Shown here one piece after another: positions 43,440 through 51,993 of a stretch of 60,774 nt of DNA. The notes under the pieces are model-generated. The model searched no databases and was not told the DNA's origin. It was given only the letters and a program-made list of their open reading frames with translations. Each line of letters begins with the position of its first letter. Within the stretch, counting starts at the first letter, position 1. The DNA comes from CAYXRK01 sp964467615 (lineage in GTDB: Bacteria > Hydrogenedentota > Hydrogenedentia > Hydrogenedentales > GCA-2746185), in assembly GCA_964467615.1 (NCBI GenBank), contig CAYXRK010000005.1, forward strand, positions 1 to 60,774, in the 5' to 3' direction. Both the position numbers and the translations under genes were made by a program.

Positions 43440-45040
43440 GCACTGGGCGAACGCTTGCGCGGAACACCGCGTTCAATGGCGCGGGCCGGTTGTGGGACGG
43501 CGTTGTGTCGCTCCTGCTCACTGCGTATATCGTTCGCACGCTCGGCACGTCGCAGTTCGGATTGTGGGGCGTGGCGACGGCGCTGACGGGATACGCGGGT
43601 GTACTCGATCTCGGCGCTGGGAGCGCGTTTGCCAAGTACATCGCCGAGCATGCTGAACGGCGCGAGGACGACCAGGTATCGGCTATCGTGAGCACGGGAC
43701 TTGCGATTTATCTTGCGCTCGGAGTCGTATTCGTCGCACTCGCGTGGCTCGCGCTAGACGGGTTGCTTGCACTCGCCGCAAATGCTCGGGGCGATTTGGC
43801 CGGAGACTTCGCGGACGCCGCCGTGCGCGCCGATCTCAAATACCTCGTGCGCGGAGGCATCTTGCTGTTTGCCGCGGCGAATTGCGTTTCGGCGTTTACC
43901 GCCGTGCAGACGGGGCTCCAACGCATGGGCGTGACGAACGCGCTAAGTTTCGGCGCGTCATGGGTGAAGGTCATCGCGACCGTCGCGCTGCTCGAGAACG
44001 GCTTCGGCGTCCGGGGACTCGTTCTCGCGCACGCGTGCGTGCTGGCCGCGTTCGCCGTGGGTTCGATCGCGGCGGCGTTCGTGCTGTGGCCGCGCCTGCG
44101 GGTGTCGCCGGCGCGGATTTCCCGCGCTGCAGCAGGGCGGTTGCTATCGTTCGGTTGGCGGGCCCAAGTCGCGCGCCTGGCGCATTTGATCATGTTTGAA
44201 ACCGATGTGCTCGTGATCGCGCTCATACTGCGCGACATGCAACTCGCGGGCGTCTACAAGATCGGGCTCGATCTCGCGAACAAGATGCGGCAGCTTCCCA
44301 GCATCCTGTTGTCTGCGGTACTGCCCGCTGCGTCGGCGATCAATGCGCGTGGCGATCGCGAGCGGCTGCTGCGGCTTTATTTGACCGCGTCGCGTTACGT
44401 CGCTGCGGCAGTTGTGCCGGTCGCCTTGTTTCTCGCGGGCGGCGCGTACTTGACGTTGCGGGCCTGGATCGGCCCGCAAATAGACCTGCGCGATTCGGCG
44501 ATTGTTTTACAGATCATGGCGATTGGCTATATTGCGAACATGCTCCCCGGTGCGGGTGTCGCCGTGGCGCTCGGCGCGGGACGCCCGGATTTGCAGATGA
44601 AATCGGGATTGATTTCGATGTCATCGAATCTCTTCCTCACAATTGTGCTCGCGTTGACGGTCGGCTTTTGGGGCGTACCGGTGGCGACGGCGTGCTCCAT
44701 GCTTATTTCATGGGTGTGGTTTTCCACACGAATAGGACGCCTGCTGGACGTACCGCTGAGGGAGTACGCGCGGCGCGTGATCGTTTGGCCTGTACTTTCG
44801 GCGTTGCCCGGCGCGGCAGTGTGCGCGGCCGCGTCGGAGTGGTACTTCAGGGACGCCGGACGGTGGGGATCATTCGCAGCAATCTGCGGAGCGGTCGCTG
44901 TCGGATTGGCGGCATACCTGTTAATCATGAGGCGAGCGCCGGTGTTCGATCAGAGCGACATCGCGTTTTTCCGGCGCGAGCTTCATCTCGATCTGGTGCC
45001 GGGGTTTACGTGGTGGGCGCGGGGCGTGCGTACCGGCTGA
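43436..45040 (+). CDS. Oligosaccharide flippase (Wzx/MATE-like) family protein
   Basis: A 534-residue protein with about 14 hydrophobic helices, starting RTLARNTAFNGAGRLWDGV, typical of polysaccharide transporters of the MVF/MOP superfamily. It would flip lipid-linked oligosaccharides across the inner membrane. DLGAGSAFAKYIAEH is the conserved second-helix pattern. It overlaps the upstream membrane glycosyltransferase by 4 bases and is followed, after a repeat-rich spacer, by a GT2 gene. Confidence 0.9.
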   Translation: MSTGRTLARNTAFNGAGRLWDGVVSLLLTAYIVRTLGTSQFGLWGVATALTGYAGVLDLGAGSAFAKYIAEHAERREDDQVSAIVSTGLAIYLALGVVFVALAWLALDGLLALAANARGDLAGDFADAAVRADLKYLVRGGILLFAAANCVSAFTAVQTGLQRMGVTNALSFGASWVKVIATVALLENGFGVRGLVLAHACVLAAFAVGSIAAAFVLWPRLRVSPARISRAAAGRLLSFGWRAQVARLAHLIMFETDVLVIALILRDMQLAGVYKIGLDLANKMRQLPSILLSAVLPAASAINARGDRERLLRLYLTASRYVAAAVVPVALFLAGGAYLTLRAWIGPQIDLRDSAIVLQIMAIGYIANMLPGAGVAVALGAGRPDLQMKSGLISMSSNLFLTIVLALTVGFWGVPVATACSMLISWVWFSTRIGRLLDVPLREYARRVIVWPVLSALPGAAVCAAASEWYFRDAGRWGSFAAICGAVAVGLAAYLLIMRRAPVFDQSDIAFFRRELHLDLVPGFTWWARGVRTG

Positions 45041-45071
45041 CGACGTGTTGTCGCGAAAGGGGCATTCGCCC

Positions 45072-45119
45072 CGATGACGATGACGATGACGAGTGACGAG
45101 AACGAGAACGATGACGAAA
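45072..45119 (+). repeat. GATGAC-type short tandem repeat
   Basis: GATGAC is repeated about three times, then degenerates to GAGTGACGAGAACGAGAACGATGACGA. It follows the flippase gene closely. Slippage-prone; no coding potential is claimed. Confidence 0.7.
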
Positions 45120-45223
45120 GGCTGGATGATCAAGAACGGGTGCGAATGTTGATTTTCTGAGCAGTTGCAAGGTTTCCTTCGAGAGCGCCCAGAAACGATG
45201 AAAGGCGGTTCGAGTGCCGGTTC

Positions 45224-45281
45224 GGCAGCCGAGGGCGGCTACCCCACACGCGATCCGGCAGCCGAGGGCGGCTGCCCCACA
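45224..45281 (+). repeat. Dispersed GC-rich palindromic repeat, two tandem copies
   Basis: Two near-identical 25-base copies at 45224-45248 and 45257-45281 (one base differs), each with inverted halves GGCAGCCG/CGGCTGCC. Copy two is the exact reverse complement of 12875-12899. They occupy the 299-base gap between the flippase and GT2 genes. Confidence 0.75.
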
Positions 45282-45339
45282 CGGGCTGGGTGTAGCGCGT
45301 GACAACGGTAATTTTCGAAACAGATGAGTGTGAATTGGA

Positions 45340-46308
45340 ATGACTGACACGCTGCGCGAAGTAACCGTCGTGATTCCGACGTATTCCCGGACCGATCTCC
45401 TCGAGGAATGCCTGGAAAGCCTCTCGAATCAGACGTCTAAGGACTTTGACGTTATCGTGGTGGATGACGGCTCGGAACGCGGCGTGCCTGAGGCCGTGTT
45501 GCGTTCCATTCCCAAGACGATTGTGATCCGGCGCGAGCGCAACGGCGGTTTCGCCAAAGCGATCAACACGGGTATCCGCGCCGCGAATTCGCCGCTCGTA
45601 CTTCTGCTAAACGACGACATGACGCTTGCGCCCGACTGCTTGGAACTTCTTCGGTCAGGACTGATTGATTCGGGCGCGGGCATCATCGGGCCGTTGGTCT
45701 TGTTCCGGGAAGAGCGGAACATCGTCTACTCGTTCGGCGACCGCATCCGCAAATCCGGCCGGCCCGAGAGCATCGGGTTCCGGCGTCCGTTGACGGACCT
45801 GGATCAGCAAGAAAAACCGTTCGGCGTATCGGCGGGCGCGGCGCTCATCCGGCGCGAAGTGTTCGATTCGATTGGCCTGCTCGACGAGCGGTTCGGGGCG
45901 TACTTCGAGGACGCGGATCTCTGTTTTCGGGCCCGCGCGGCGGGATTTGGCGTCGCGGTCGTTCGCGAGGCGGTGGCGTATCACGTTGGCGGCGCGAGCA
46001 TGGAAGGACGAGGGTGGTGGCGGTCGCGGCAATGCTGCCGCAATCACCTGCTGTTGGTCATCAAGAACTATCCGGCGCCTCTACTCGCGCGATACGCGCG
46101 AAAGATCGCGCGGGAACATGCGCACCAGTGTGGCCGCGTAGTGTCTTCAGCCCGGACGGAATTTGGGTTGCTTCGCGCGTTCAGCATGCTTCTATCGACG
46201 TGGGCCGGCTTTCTTGCCGCGCTGCCGCAAGCACTGATCGAGCGCCGAAAGATTCAGCGCGCGCGCGCCTTACCGATTGCCGCCATCGAAAACTTGCTTG
46301 CGGAATAG
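45340..46308 (+). CDS. Family 2 glycosyltransferase
   Basis: A 322-residue GT-A protein: VTVVIPTYSRTDLLEECLESL, VIVVDDGSERG (nucleotide-sugar site), NDDMTLAPDCL (metal DxD-like) and GAALIRREVFDSIGLLDERFGAYFEDADLCFRA, the rhamnosyltransferase-like acceptor segment with the catalytic ED. It likely extends the glycan handled by the upstream flippase. A C-terminal hydrophobic stretch may bind the membrane. It is convergent with purF. Confidence 0.92.
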   Translation: MTDTLREVTVVIPTYSRTDLLEECLESLSNQTSKDFDVIVVDDGSERGVPEAVLRSIPKTIVIRRERNGGFAKAINTGIRAANSPLVLLLNDDMTLAPDCLELLRSGLIDSGAGIIGPLVLFREERNIVYSFGDRIRKSGRPESIGFRRPLTDLDQQEKPFGVSAGAALIRREVFDSIGLLDERFGAYFEDADLCFRARAAGFGVAVVREAVAYHVGGASMEGRGWWRSRQCCRNHLLLVIKNYPAPLLARYARKIAREHAHQCGRVVSSARTEFGLLRAFSMLLSTWAGFLAALPQALIERRKIQRARALPIAAIENLLAE

Positions 46309-46328
46309 ACGCTCTTGATCGCGAACGG

Positions 46329-47846
46329 CTACGGCGCTACGTGGAACGCGGTGGATTCGTAGGTTTCGGTCGTGCGATCTACGTGTCGACGCTGGACCTT
46401 GCCCGAGTCGAAGTCGCTGGGCAGAGGCGTGGGGTAGTCGTTGTTGAAGCAGGCGAGGCAAAAACTCTGGCGTGACAAACCCGTCGCCGCCACGAGGCCC
46501 TCGATGCTCTGGAACGCGAGCGAATCGACATCGAGGTATTGTTCCATTTCTTTGACGGTCATGTTGTGCGCGATGAGCCGCTTTTGGTTCGGCGTGTCGA
46601 TCCCGTAGTAGCAGGAGTTGATGATGGGCGGGCAACTGATGCGGAAATGGATTTCCTTCGCTTCGCATCGGCGCAGCATTTTGATGATTTTCTTGGCTGT
46701 TGTTCCGCGCACGATGCTGTCGTCGATCAGCACGATTCGTTTGCCTTCGATAGCGGTCCGGCAGGGGTTGAGTTTGATGCGGACGCCGAAGTCGCGGATG
46801 GATTGATCCGGCTCAATGAACGTGCGGCCAATGTAGTGGTTACGGATGAACCCCATGTCGAAGGGGATTCCGCTTTCGTGCGAGTAACCCAGCGCCGCGG
46901 GGTTTGACGAGTCCGGCACGGCCATGACCACGTCGGCCTCGACGGGCTGTGTGCGCGCGAGTTGCCTGCCCAGCTCTTTCCGCACCACATCCACGCTACG
47001 GTCGAATATCCAACTATCCGGCCGGGCGACGTACACAAACTCGAAAATGCACTGGCGTAGCGGCGCTGCTTCGAACGGCTTGATGGATTCGACGCCCTCC
47101 GAGCTGATGCACAGGACCTCGCCCGGTTCGACTTCGCGCACCCAATCGGCGTCGATGATATCGAGCCCGCAGGTTTCGCTGGCGATGAGGTAGGAGTCGC
47201 CCAATTTGCCGAGCCAAAGCGGGCGGAACCCCATCGGGTCGCGCGCGGCGACGATGCAATCGCCGTTCGTCGCGAGGATGGTGTATGCACCGACGACTTG
47301 CTTGAGCGCGTCGATGAGTTGGTCTACGAAACGCTCGGACCTCGAGCGCGCCACCAATTGAATGACCACCTCGGTGTCGGTCGTCGATTGGAAAATTGCG
47401 CCGTTTGCTTCGAGCCGCTCGCGTAGGTCCTTGGCGTTTACCAGGTTTCCGTTGTGGCCCACCGCGATTGAGCCGTGCGCGTAGTCCGCCATAAGCGGCT
47501 GGACGTTGCGGCGGTCGCTGTTGCCCCACGTGGAATACCGGACATGGCCAATCGCGATGTTGCCGCGGAGTCTTGCCATGCGGTGCGGCTTGAAAATGTC
47601 GCCCACGAGGCCGACGCCGCGGTCGCCGATGAGTTGGCCTTCGTCGGAACTGACAATGCCGGCGCCTTCCTGGCCGCGGTGCTGCAAGGCGCGCAGGCCG
47701 AGGTAGGTAAGGTTCGAGGCCTCGTCGTTACCGTAGACGCCGAACACGCCGCATTCGTCGCGAACGTGATCATCCGACGTGTCGCGTAGCGCGGGAATCA
47801 GACTCGTGCCCGGTCCAAATTGTTCGTGTGTCGCCTGGTGCGTCAT
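46329..47846 (-). CDS. purF: Amidophosphoribosyltransferase
   Basis: First committed step of purine synthesis: glutamine amide plus PRPP to phosphoribosylamine. 505 residues: a 31-residue propeptide ahead of the catalytic Cys32 (DECGVFGVYG), the glutaminase domain (LGLRALQHRGQEGAGI), the PRPP motif VLIDDSIVRGTT, and the cysteines SCPPIINSC and CLAC in the position of the [4Fe-4S] cluster of the Bacillus-type enzyme. It follows purC by two bases and is transcribed from the same strand. Confidence 0.97.
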   Translation of the reverse strand: MTHQATHEQFGPGTSLIPALRDTSDDHVRDECGVFGVYGNDEASNLTYLGLRALQHRGQEGAGIVSSDEGQLIGDRGVGLVGDIFKPHRMARLRGNIAIGHVRYSTWGNSDRRNVQPLMADYAHGSIAVGHNGNLVNAKDLRERLEANGAIFQSTTDTEVVIQLVARSRSERFVDQLIDALKQVVGAYTILATNGDCIVAARDPMGFRPLWLGKLGDSYLIASETCGLDIIDADWVREVEPGEVLCISSEGVESIKPFEAAPLRQCIFEFVYVARPDSWIFDRSVDVVRKELGRQLARTQPVEADVVMAVPDSSNPAALGYSHESGIPFDMGFIRNHYIGRTFIEPDQSIRDFGVRIKLNPCRTAIEGKRIVLIDDSIVRGTTAKKIIKMLRRCEAKEIHFRISCPPIINSCYYGIDTPNQKRLIAHNMTVKEMEQYLDVDSLAFQSIEGLVAATGLSRQSFCLACFNNDYPTPLPSDFDSGKVQRRHVDRTTETYESTAFHVAP

Positions 47847-47848
47847 GG

Positions 47849-48736
47849 CTAGAACTCCTTGCCCCCGGTGAGTTGCCTATACGCTTCCACGTACTTACCG
47901 CGCGTCTTGGTCACGATCTCCTCGGGCAACGGCGGCTGCGGCGAGTTCTTGTCCCAGCCCGTCGTCTCCAGGAAATCGCGCACGAATTGCTTATCGTAAC
48001 TCGGCTGCCCTTTGCCGGGTCCGTACTGGTCCGCCGGCCAGAACCGCGACGAATCCGGCGTTAGGACCTCGTCGGCGAGGACCAACTCGCCGTCACGCAG
48101 GCCGAACTCGAGCTTCGTGTCACACAGTATAATGCCCTTGGTGGCGGCGTAGTCCCGTCCGCGTTCATACACCGCTAGAGAAGCCTTCGACGCGGCGGCG
48201 TTCCATTTCGCGCCGATGATTTCGGCGGCCGCCTCGGGCGAAATGTTGATGTCGTGCCCGTCGGTGGCCTTCGTCGCCGGAGTGTACAAGGGCCTCTCCA
48301 ACTTTTCCGATTCCCGCAAGCCCTCGGGAAGCCGAATACCGCAGACTGCACCGTCCTTTTTATACTCCTTCCAACCGCTGCCCGCAAGGTACCCGCGAAT
48401 AACGAACTCGACCGGAAACATTTCGCATTTGCGCACCAACATCGAGCGCCCCGCGAACTGGTCCGGGTGCGCTTGGAATTCGCGGGGAAAGTCGCTGAGT
48501 TTTGAGGAAACGAGGTGGTTGCGGACGATGTCGCCCATCATGTCGAACCAGAAGAGCGACATCGCGGTCAGGATTTTGCCCTTGTCCGGAATGCCGACGG
48601 GGTTTACCCAGTCGAACGCGGAGATTCGGTCCGTCGCGACGATCAGGAGTTTGTCGCCGAGATCGTAAATGTCGCGCACCTTTCCGCGAGCGGATGGTTT
48701 CACTTCGGGAATGTTGGTTTCGCAAAGGGCGGTCAT
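47849..48736 (-). CDS. purC: Phosphoribosylaminoimidazole-succinocarboxamide synthase
   Basis: Joins aspartate to CAIR using ATP in purine synthesis. 295 residues: GKVRDIYDLGDKLLIVATDRISAFD at the N-terminus, then VRKCEMFPVEFVIRGYLAGSGWKEY, and DTKLEFGLRDGELVLADEVLTPDSSRFW for ATP and metal. It is the long form of SAICAR synthetase. The ATG at 48736 has AAGGA 5 bases upstream; the open frame to 48922 overlaps the upstream gene. It is coupled to purF. Confidence 0.97.
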   Translation of the reverse strand: MTALCETNIPEVKPSARGKVRDIYDLGDKLLIVATDRISAFDWVNPVGIPDKGKILTAMSLFWFDMMGDIVRNHLVSSKLSDFPREFQAHPDQFAGRSMLVRKCEMFPVEFVIRGYLAGSGWKEYKKDGAVCGIRLPEGLRESEKLERPLYTPATKATDGHDINISPEAAAEIIGAKWNAAASKASLAVYERGRDYAATKGIILCDTKLEFGLRDGELVLADEVLTPDSSRFWPADQYGPGKGQPSYDKQFVRDFLETTGWDKNSPQPPLPEEIVTKTRGKYVEAYRQLTGGKEF

Positions 48737-48782
48737 GTTGTCCTTGATCCTCATAAGTTGAATGATGAAGAAGCACGGAGAC

Positions 48783-49721
48783 TCAATCCTTGGGCATCTT
48801 AGCTTCGGATGGAAATGTGGCGCGAATCGTTGCGGCGAGCTTTTCGGCCGCAATACCAGCTTTGTTAGGTTCCCAAATGATTGTGTGGTGGTGCTCAGTG
48901 TCGAAATGGGTCCTATGCTCATCCCACACCGCCTTCGAGCATGTGTATATCACCGGCTTACCCAATCCTTCCGCATATCCGGCTTCCCAGTAAGCACCCA
49001 AGTTTTGGTCGGTGAGATCGGCGATCAAAAATCGACACCTCTGTATATCCACGCGTATTTTATTGTCGATCAGGCCTGCTATCGGATCGTCGTCCACTCG
49101 TTTCAATTTGAAACCAGTTGCTTCGACCGCCGGGCGGAAGCTTTCATTCACTATCTTTGTCACCTCTTCGTTTTTGAAGGACATAGCCATAAAGGCCGTC
49201 AAGCCCTCGCTCCGCCCGCGCTTTAGTTCTCGATAGAGTTTCCAGCCTTCCAAACTGAGTTGACCACCACAGAGTTGATCTACTATCTCTCCGATGATCA
49301 AGCCGCGTCTGCGTAACTCTCCTTCAATGAAGACGACGTCGTCACTAGTTGAAGCACCGATCTTCGCTCGAAGGTGATCCGGATCTTCAAGCACGGCCTT
49401 TCCCGGCGAGCCTTTCTGTTCATCTCCCAGATACAGAATAAATAGGTCAGCTTGGTCCGCAGGGTCTGGAAGAGTTCCCATTTCCGCTACCTCCAAATGA
49501 CTTGAGTAGACTTCAACGACACCTTCGTGTGTGTGCCTGCTCCAAATGTTGTGGCTTAAAACGGCATCTGCGATGGGGTCGAGGCGATCAAGGCACGCCT
49601 CGGCTGTGCCTGACAACAAATACTTGCCACAGTTCGGGCAATCGTAGAAATTCCCGTCCACTCTGTTAGGTCGTTCCTCGAAACCGATCGTCTGCGAACC
49701 GCAAATAGGGCATTCCATCAT
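48783..49721 (-). CDS. Zinc-ribbon protein with nucleoside 2-deoxyribosyltransferase/TIR-like domain
   Basis: A 312-residue protein. Residues 1-35 form a zinc ribbon (CPICG...CPNCG). A helical middle follows. Residues ~175-290 resemble the nucleoside 2-deoxyribosyltransferase/TIR-like fold: AFMAMSFKNEE, then VDIQRCRFLIADLTDQNLGAYWEAGYAEGLGKPVIYTC, with the Glu of YWEAGYA in the place of the catalytic Glu. Such domains hydrolyse or exchange N-glycosidic bonds in nucleotides, NAD or related molecules, often in antiphage systems. GC content is visibly lower than in flanking genes. It precedes purC by 46 bases, but a functional link is doubtful. Confidence 0.75.
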   Translation of the reverse strand: MMECPICGSQTIGFEERPNRVDGNFYDCPNCGKYLLSGTAEACLDRLDPIADAVLSHNIWSRHTHEGVVEVYSSHLEVAEMGTLPDPADQADLFILYLGDEQKGSPGKAVLEDPDHLRAKIGASTSDDVVFIEGELRRRGLIIGEIVDQLCGGQLSLEGWKLYRELKRGRSEGLTAFMAMSFKNEEVTKIVNESFRPAVEATGFKLKRVDDDPIAGLIDNKIRVDIQRCRFLIADLTDQNLGAYWEAGYAEGLGKPVIYTCSKAVWDEHRTHFDTEHHHTIIWEPNKAGIAAEKLAATIRATFPSEAKMPKD

Positions 49722-49781
49722 TGACGATTCCTAGTGTTCCCTACTGTGCGTACATCTCTGGTTGAATTCGCTTCCGTGAAC

Positions 49782-51080
49782 CTACTCTGAACGGGGCTTG
49801 AAAAAAGCGCCAGGTAGGAACGGTTTATTGATGTCCAATAGATCGTCGAGCAGCATCCGCGAACCCTTCACGCCGGGCATCAACGGATTCTCTAACATCG
49901 CTTGCAGTGCCACCGTGGTGTCGCCGGTCACCGCCGCCTGAACGGTCAACGATTCGTATGCCTTTACGCACTGCATGAGGCCGCGGATGGACGGCTCGGG
50001 CGCGCGCTGCGGAATGGCCGTCGCACCGTGGGAGCCGATGATCGCGGGGACTTCCACGGCCACGTCGTCGTCGAAGGTGGGGATCGCGCTGTTGTTCCGG
50101 CAACAGACGATCTGGGTATTGCCGCGATCATTCACGATGGACTCGATCAGGTGGAACGCCGCGGTCGAGTAATGCGCGCCGCCGCGCTTCGAGAGTTCGG
50201 CGGGCTTCTCTGTCAGCCCAGGATCGGCGTACTTGGCGAACAATGAGGTCTCGAGTTCGATGACTTCTTCACCGCGTGTCTTCGGTTTGCTCTTGAGGTG
50301 GGCGAGCATCGTGTCCGTTGCGTAGAAGTATTGGAGGTAGTAGTTGCAAAACATGCCCAGCGCGCGCATCGCTTCCTGCATGGCGGAACACACCTCGGGC
50401 ACGTCCCATTCCTCGCCTGCGTCGTCGATAAGGCGGGGCAGGAGTTCGCTTGTGCGGTCGTTGCCGGCGATCGTGTATCCGCGCACCCAGGACAGATGAT
50501 TTAGGCCGACATAATCAAGCGATACATCTTCGATGGCGCACCCGTTGCGTTTGACGATTTCCATCACCATCCCGATCGGGATATTGCAGAGCCCGACGGT
50601 GTTGATGGTGCTGTGCTTGAGAACCGCTTCCGTGATGATTCCGGCGGGGTTCGTGAAGTTGATCAACATCCCCGTGGGCGCGAGTTCCTCCATCGCGTGC
50701 GCGACGTCGAGGATGCGGGGAATCGTGCGGAGCGCGCACGCAAACCCGCCCACCCCGGTCGTCTCCTGGCCGATGACGTTGTGGCGCAGACCGAGCTTCT
50801 CGTCTTGAATCCGCGCCTGCGCTCCGCCGACGCGAATCTGCGTGACCACGTAGTCCGCGCCTTCCACCGCGCGGCGCATGTCATCCGTGGCGTGAATCGC
50901 AAAAGGGTTGCCGTGGCGGGCGCCCATTCGGCGGGCAAGTGCCGACGTAATCGCGAGCCGCTCGGAGTTCGGATCCATCATCCACAGGTCCGAGACGGGA
51001 ACCTGCGCAAGCCGAGCATAGAGCCCGTCGATTAACTCGGGCGTGTACGAACTTGCCCCGCCGATGATCGCGATTTTCAT
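49782..51080 (-). CDS. Glycoside hydrolase family 4 enzyme (6-phospho-beta-glucosidase-like)
   Basis: A 432-residue NAD+- and metal-dependent glycosidase: Rossmann start MKIAIIGGASSYTPELIDGL, then the metal-site motif GLCNIPIG and GLNHLSWVRGY (His). The C-N-x-P signature points to the 6-phospho-beta-glucosidase branch rather than alpha-galactosidase or 6-phospho-alpha-glucosidase. GH4 acts by oxidation-elimination. No phosphotransferase system gene is adjacent, so the source of phospho-sugar is unclear. Monocistronic. Confidence 0.92.
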   Translation of the reverse strand: MKIAIIGGASSYTPELIDGLYARLAQVPVSDLWMMDPNSERLAITSALARRMGARHGNPFAIHATDDMRRAVEGADYVVTQIRVGGAQARIQDEKLGLRHNVIGQETTGVGGFACALRTIPRILDVAHAMEELAPTGMLINFTNPAGIITEAVLKHSTINTVGLCNIPIGMVMEIVKRNGCAIEDVSLDYVGLNHLSWVRGYTIAGNDRTSELLPRLIDDAGEEWDVPEVCSAMQEAMRALGMFCNYYLQYFYATDTMLAHLKSKPKTRGEEVIELETSLFAKYADPGLTEKPAELSKRGGAHYSTAAFHLIESIVNDRGNTQIVCCRNNSAIPTFDDDVAVEVPAIIGSHGATAIPQRAPEPSIRGLMQCVKAYESLTVQAAVTGDTTVALQAMLENPLMPGVKGSRMLLDDLLDINKPFLPGAFFKPRSE

Positions 51081-51291
51081 ACGGTGTCAACCAAGAAAAG
51101 AAATAGCTCGGCCCGCGAGTAAATCAACGTTGAAGCTCCCCCGGATTCCGGCCGCAGACCCCGAAATCAGGGCGGCATGATACCACGAATGTGGACGCCG
51201 CGGCTTCAATACCACCTTACCGATTCGGTATTGGACGCGAGGGAAGCGTTTGCTATCATATTGCTAGCGAACAGTGGAGTCTCATGCACTC

Positions 51292-51522
51292 ATGGCCCAA
51301 ATACTTATCCGCGATCTCGACGTGACGCTTGTCAAACGCCTGAAGGAAAGAGCACAAGAGAATGGCCGATCGCTGCAAGCCGAAGTGAAGGAAATCATTG
51401 AGCGCGCGGCGCGGGTGAACGAGGTTTCCGCGAACGTGCTTGTTGCCCGAATCCGCCGGGAGACCCGCGGCAAGGAATGGACTGATAGCGTAGAACTTCT
51501 GCGGGAAGACCGATACTCGTGA
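51292..51522 (+). CDS. FitA-like ribbon-helix-helix antitoxin, PIN pair 3
   Basis: A 76-residue protein: MAQILIRDLDVTLVKRLKERAQENGRSLQAEVKEII is an RHH DNA-binding fold as in FitA/VapB. The C-terminus (RIRRETRGKEWTDSVELLREDRYS) would inhibit the toxin. Start at 51292; an in-frame GTG at 51274 is possible. GTGA overlap with the PIN gene. The upstream TTGCTATCAT near 51250 is a candidate extended -10. Confidence 0.9.
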   Translation: MAQILIRDLDVTLVKRLKERAQENGRSLQAEVKEIIERAARVNEVSANVLVARIRRETRGKEWTDSVELLREDRYS

Positions 51523-51944
51523 ATCGTTGCGTGGTGGACGCGAGCGTGGCGCTCAAGTGGTTCGTCGACGAGCAGTACGCGCAGGAGTCACGGACGCTTC
51601 TTGGAGATCGCTCTGAATTGCATACCCCGGAACTCATCGCCGTCGAAATAGCGAACGTCCTAAGCAAGCGCGTGCGCCGAGGACAATTGCTTCCGGAGAG
51701 CGCGCGGCTAATTCGAGGGCGCTACGGACGCGTCGGGTTGATTCAACACAACGTGACCCACCTCCTCGGTCCGGCGTTTGAGCTATCGATCGCAACTGCT
51801 GCCAGCGTCTACGATTGCATTTATCTGGCGCTGGCCGTGTTGCTCGACCTCCAGCTGGCGACGGCCGACCGGAGATTCGTCGATACCGTCAAGCGTAGTC
51901 CGTATTCAGGAAACGTCGTTTATGTCGCGGATTTAGTAGCGTGA
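51519..51944 (+). CDS. PIN-domain VapC-type toxin, pair 3
   Basis: A 141-residue PIN protein: CVVDASVALKWFVDE (D7), TPELIAVEIANVLSK (Glu) and ASVYDCIYLALA (Asp) form the acidic site of an RNA endonuclease. GTG start at 51519 overlapping the antitoxin stop. It belongs to the FitB/VapC type that pairs with RHH antitoxins. ADRRFVDTVKR near the end carries further acidic residues. Confidence 0.92.
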   Translation: MNRCVVDASVALKWFVDEQYAQESRTLLGDRSELHTPELIAVEIANVLSKRVRRGQLLPESARLIRGRYGRVGLIQHNVTHLLGPAFELSIATAASVYDCIYLALAVLLDLQLATADRRFVDTVKRSPYSGNVVYVADLVA

Positions 51945-51993
51945 CCAGGCGCGCGACGAACTCAGGGAAGCGGACCCGCGACATGGAACTTAC

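Larger units (their letters stand above)
45041..45339. other. Repeat-filled spacer between flippase and GT2 genes
   Basis: A 299-base region carrying the GATGAC tract, the two 25-base palindromic copies, and no credible ORF. The GT2 gene may depend on read-through from the flippase or on an unseen promoter. Confidence 0.6.

Noticed and set aside
45072..45281. CRISPR-like repeat array between the flippase and GT2 genes.
   Set aside because: Only two 25-base copies with an 8-base gap, no unique spacers of typical size and no cas genes.
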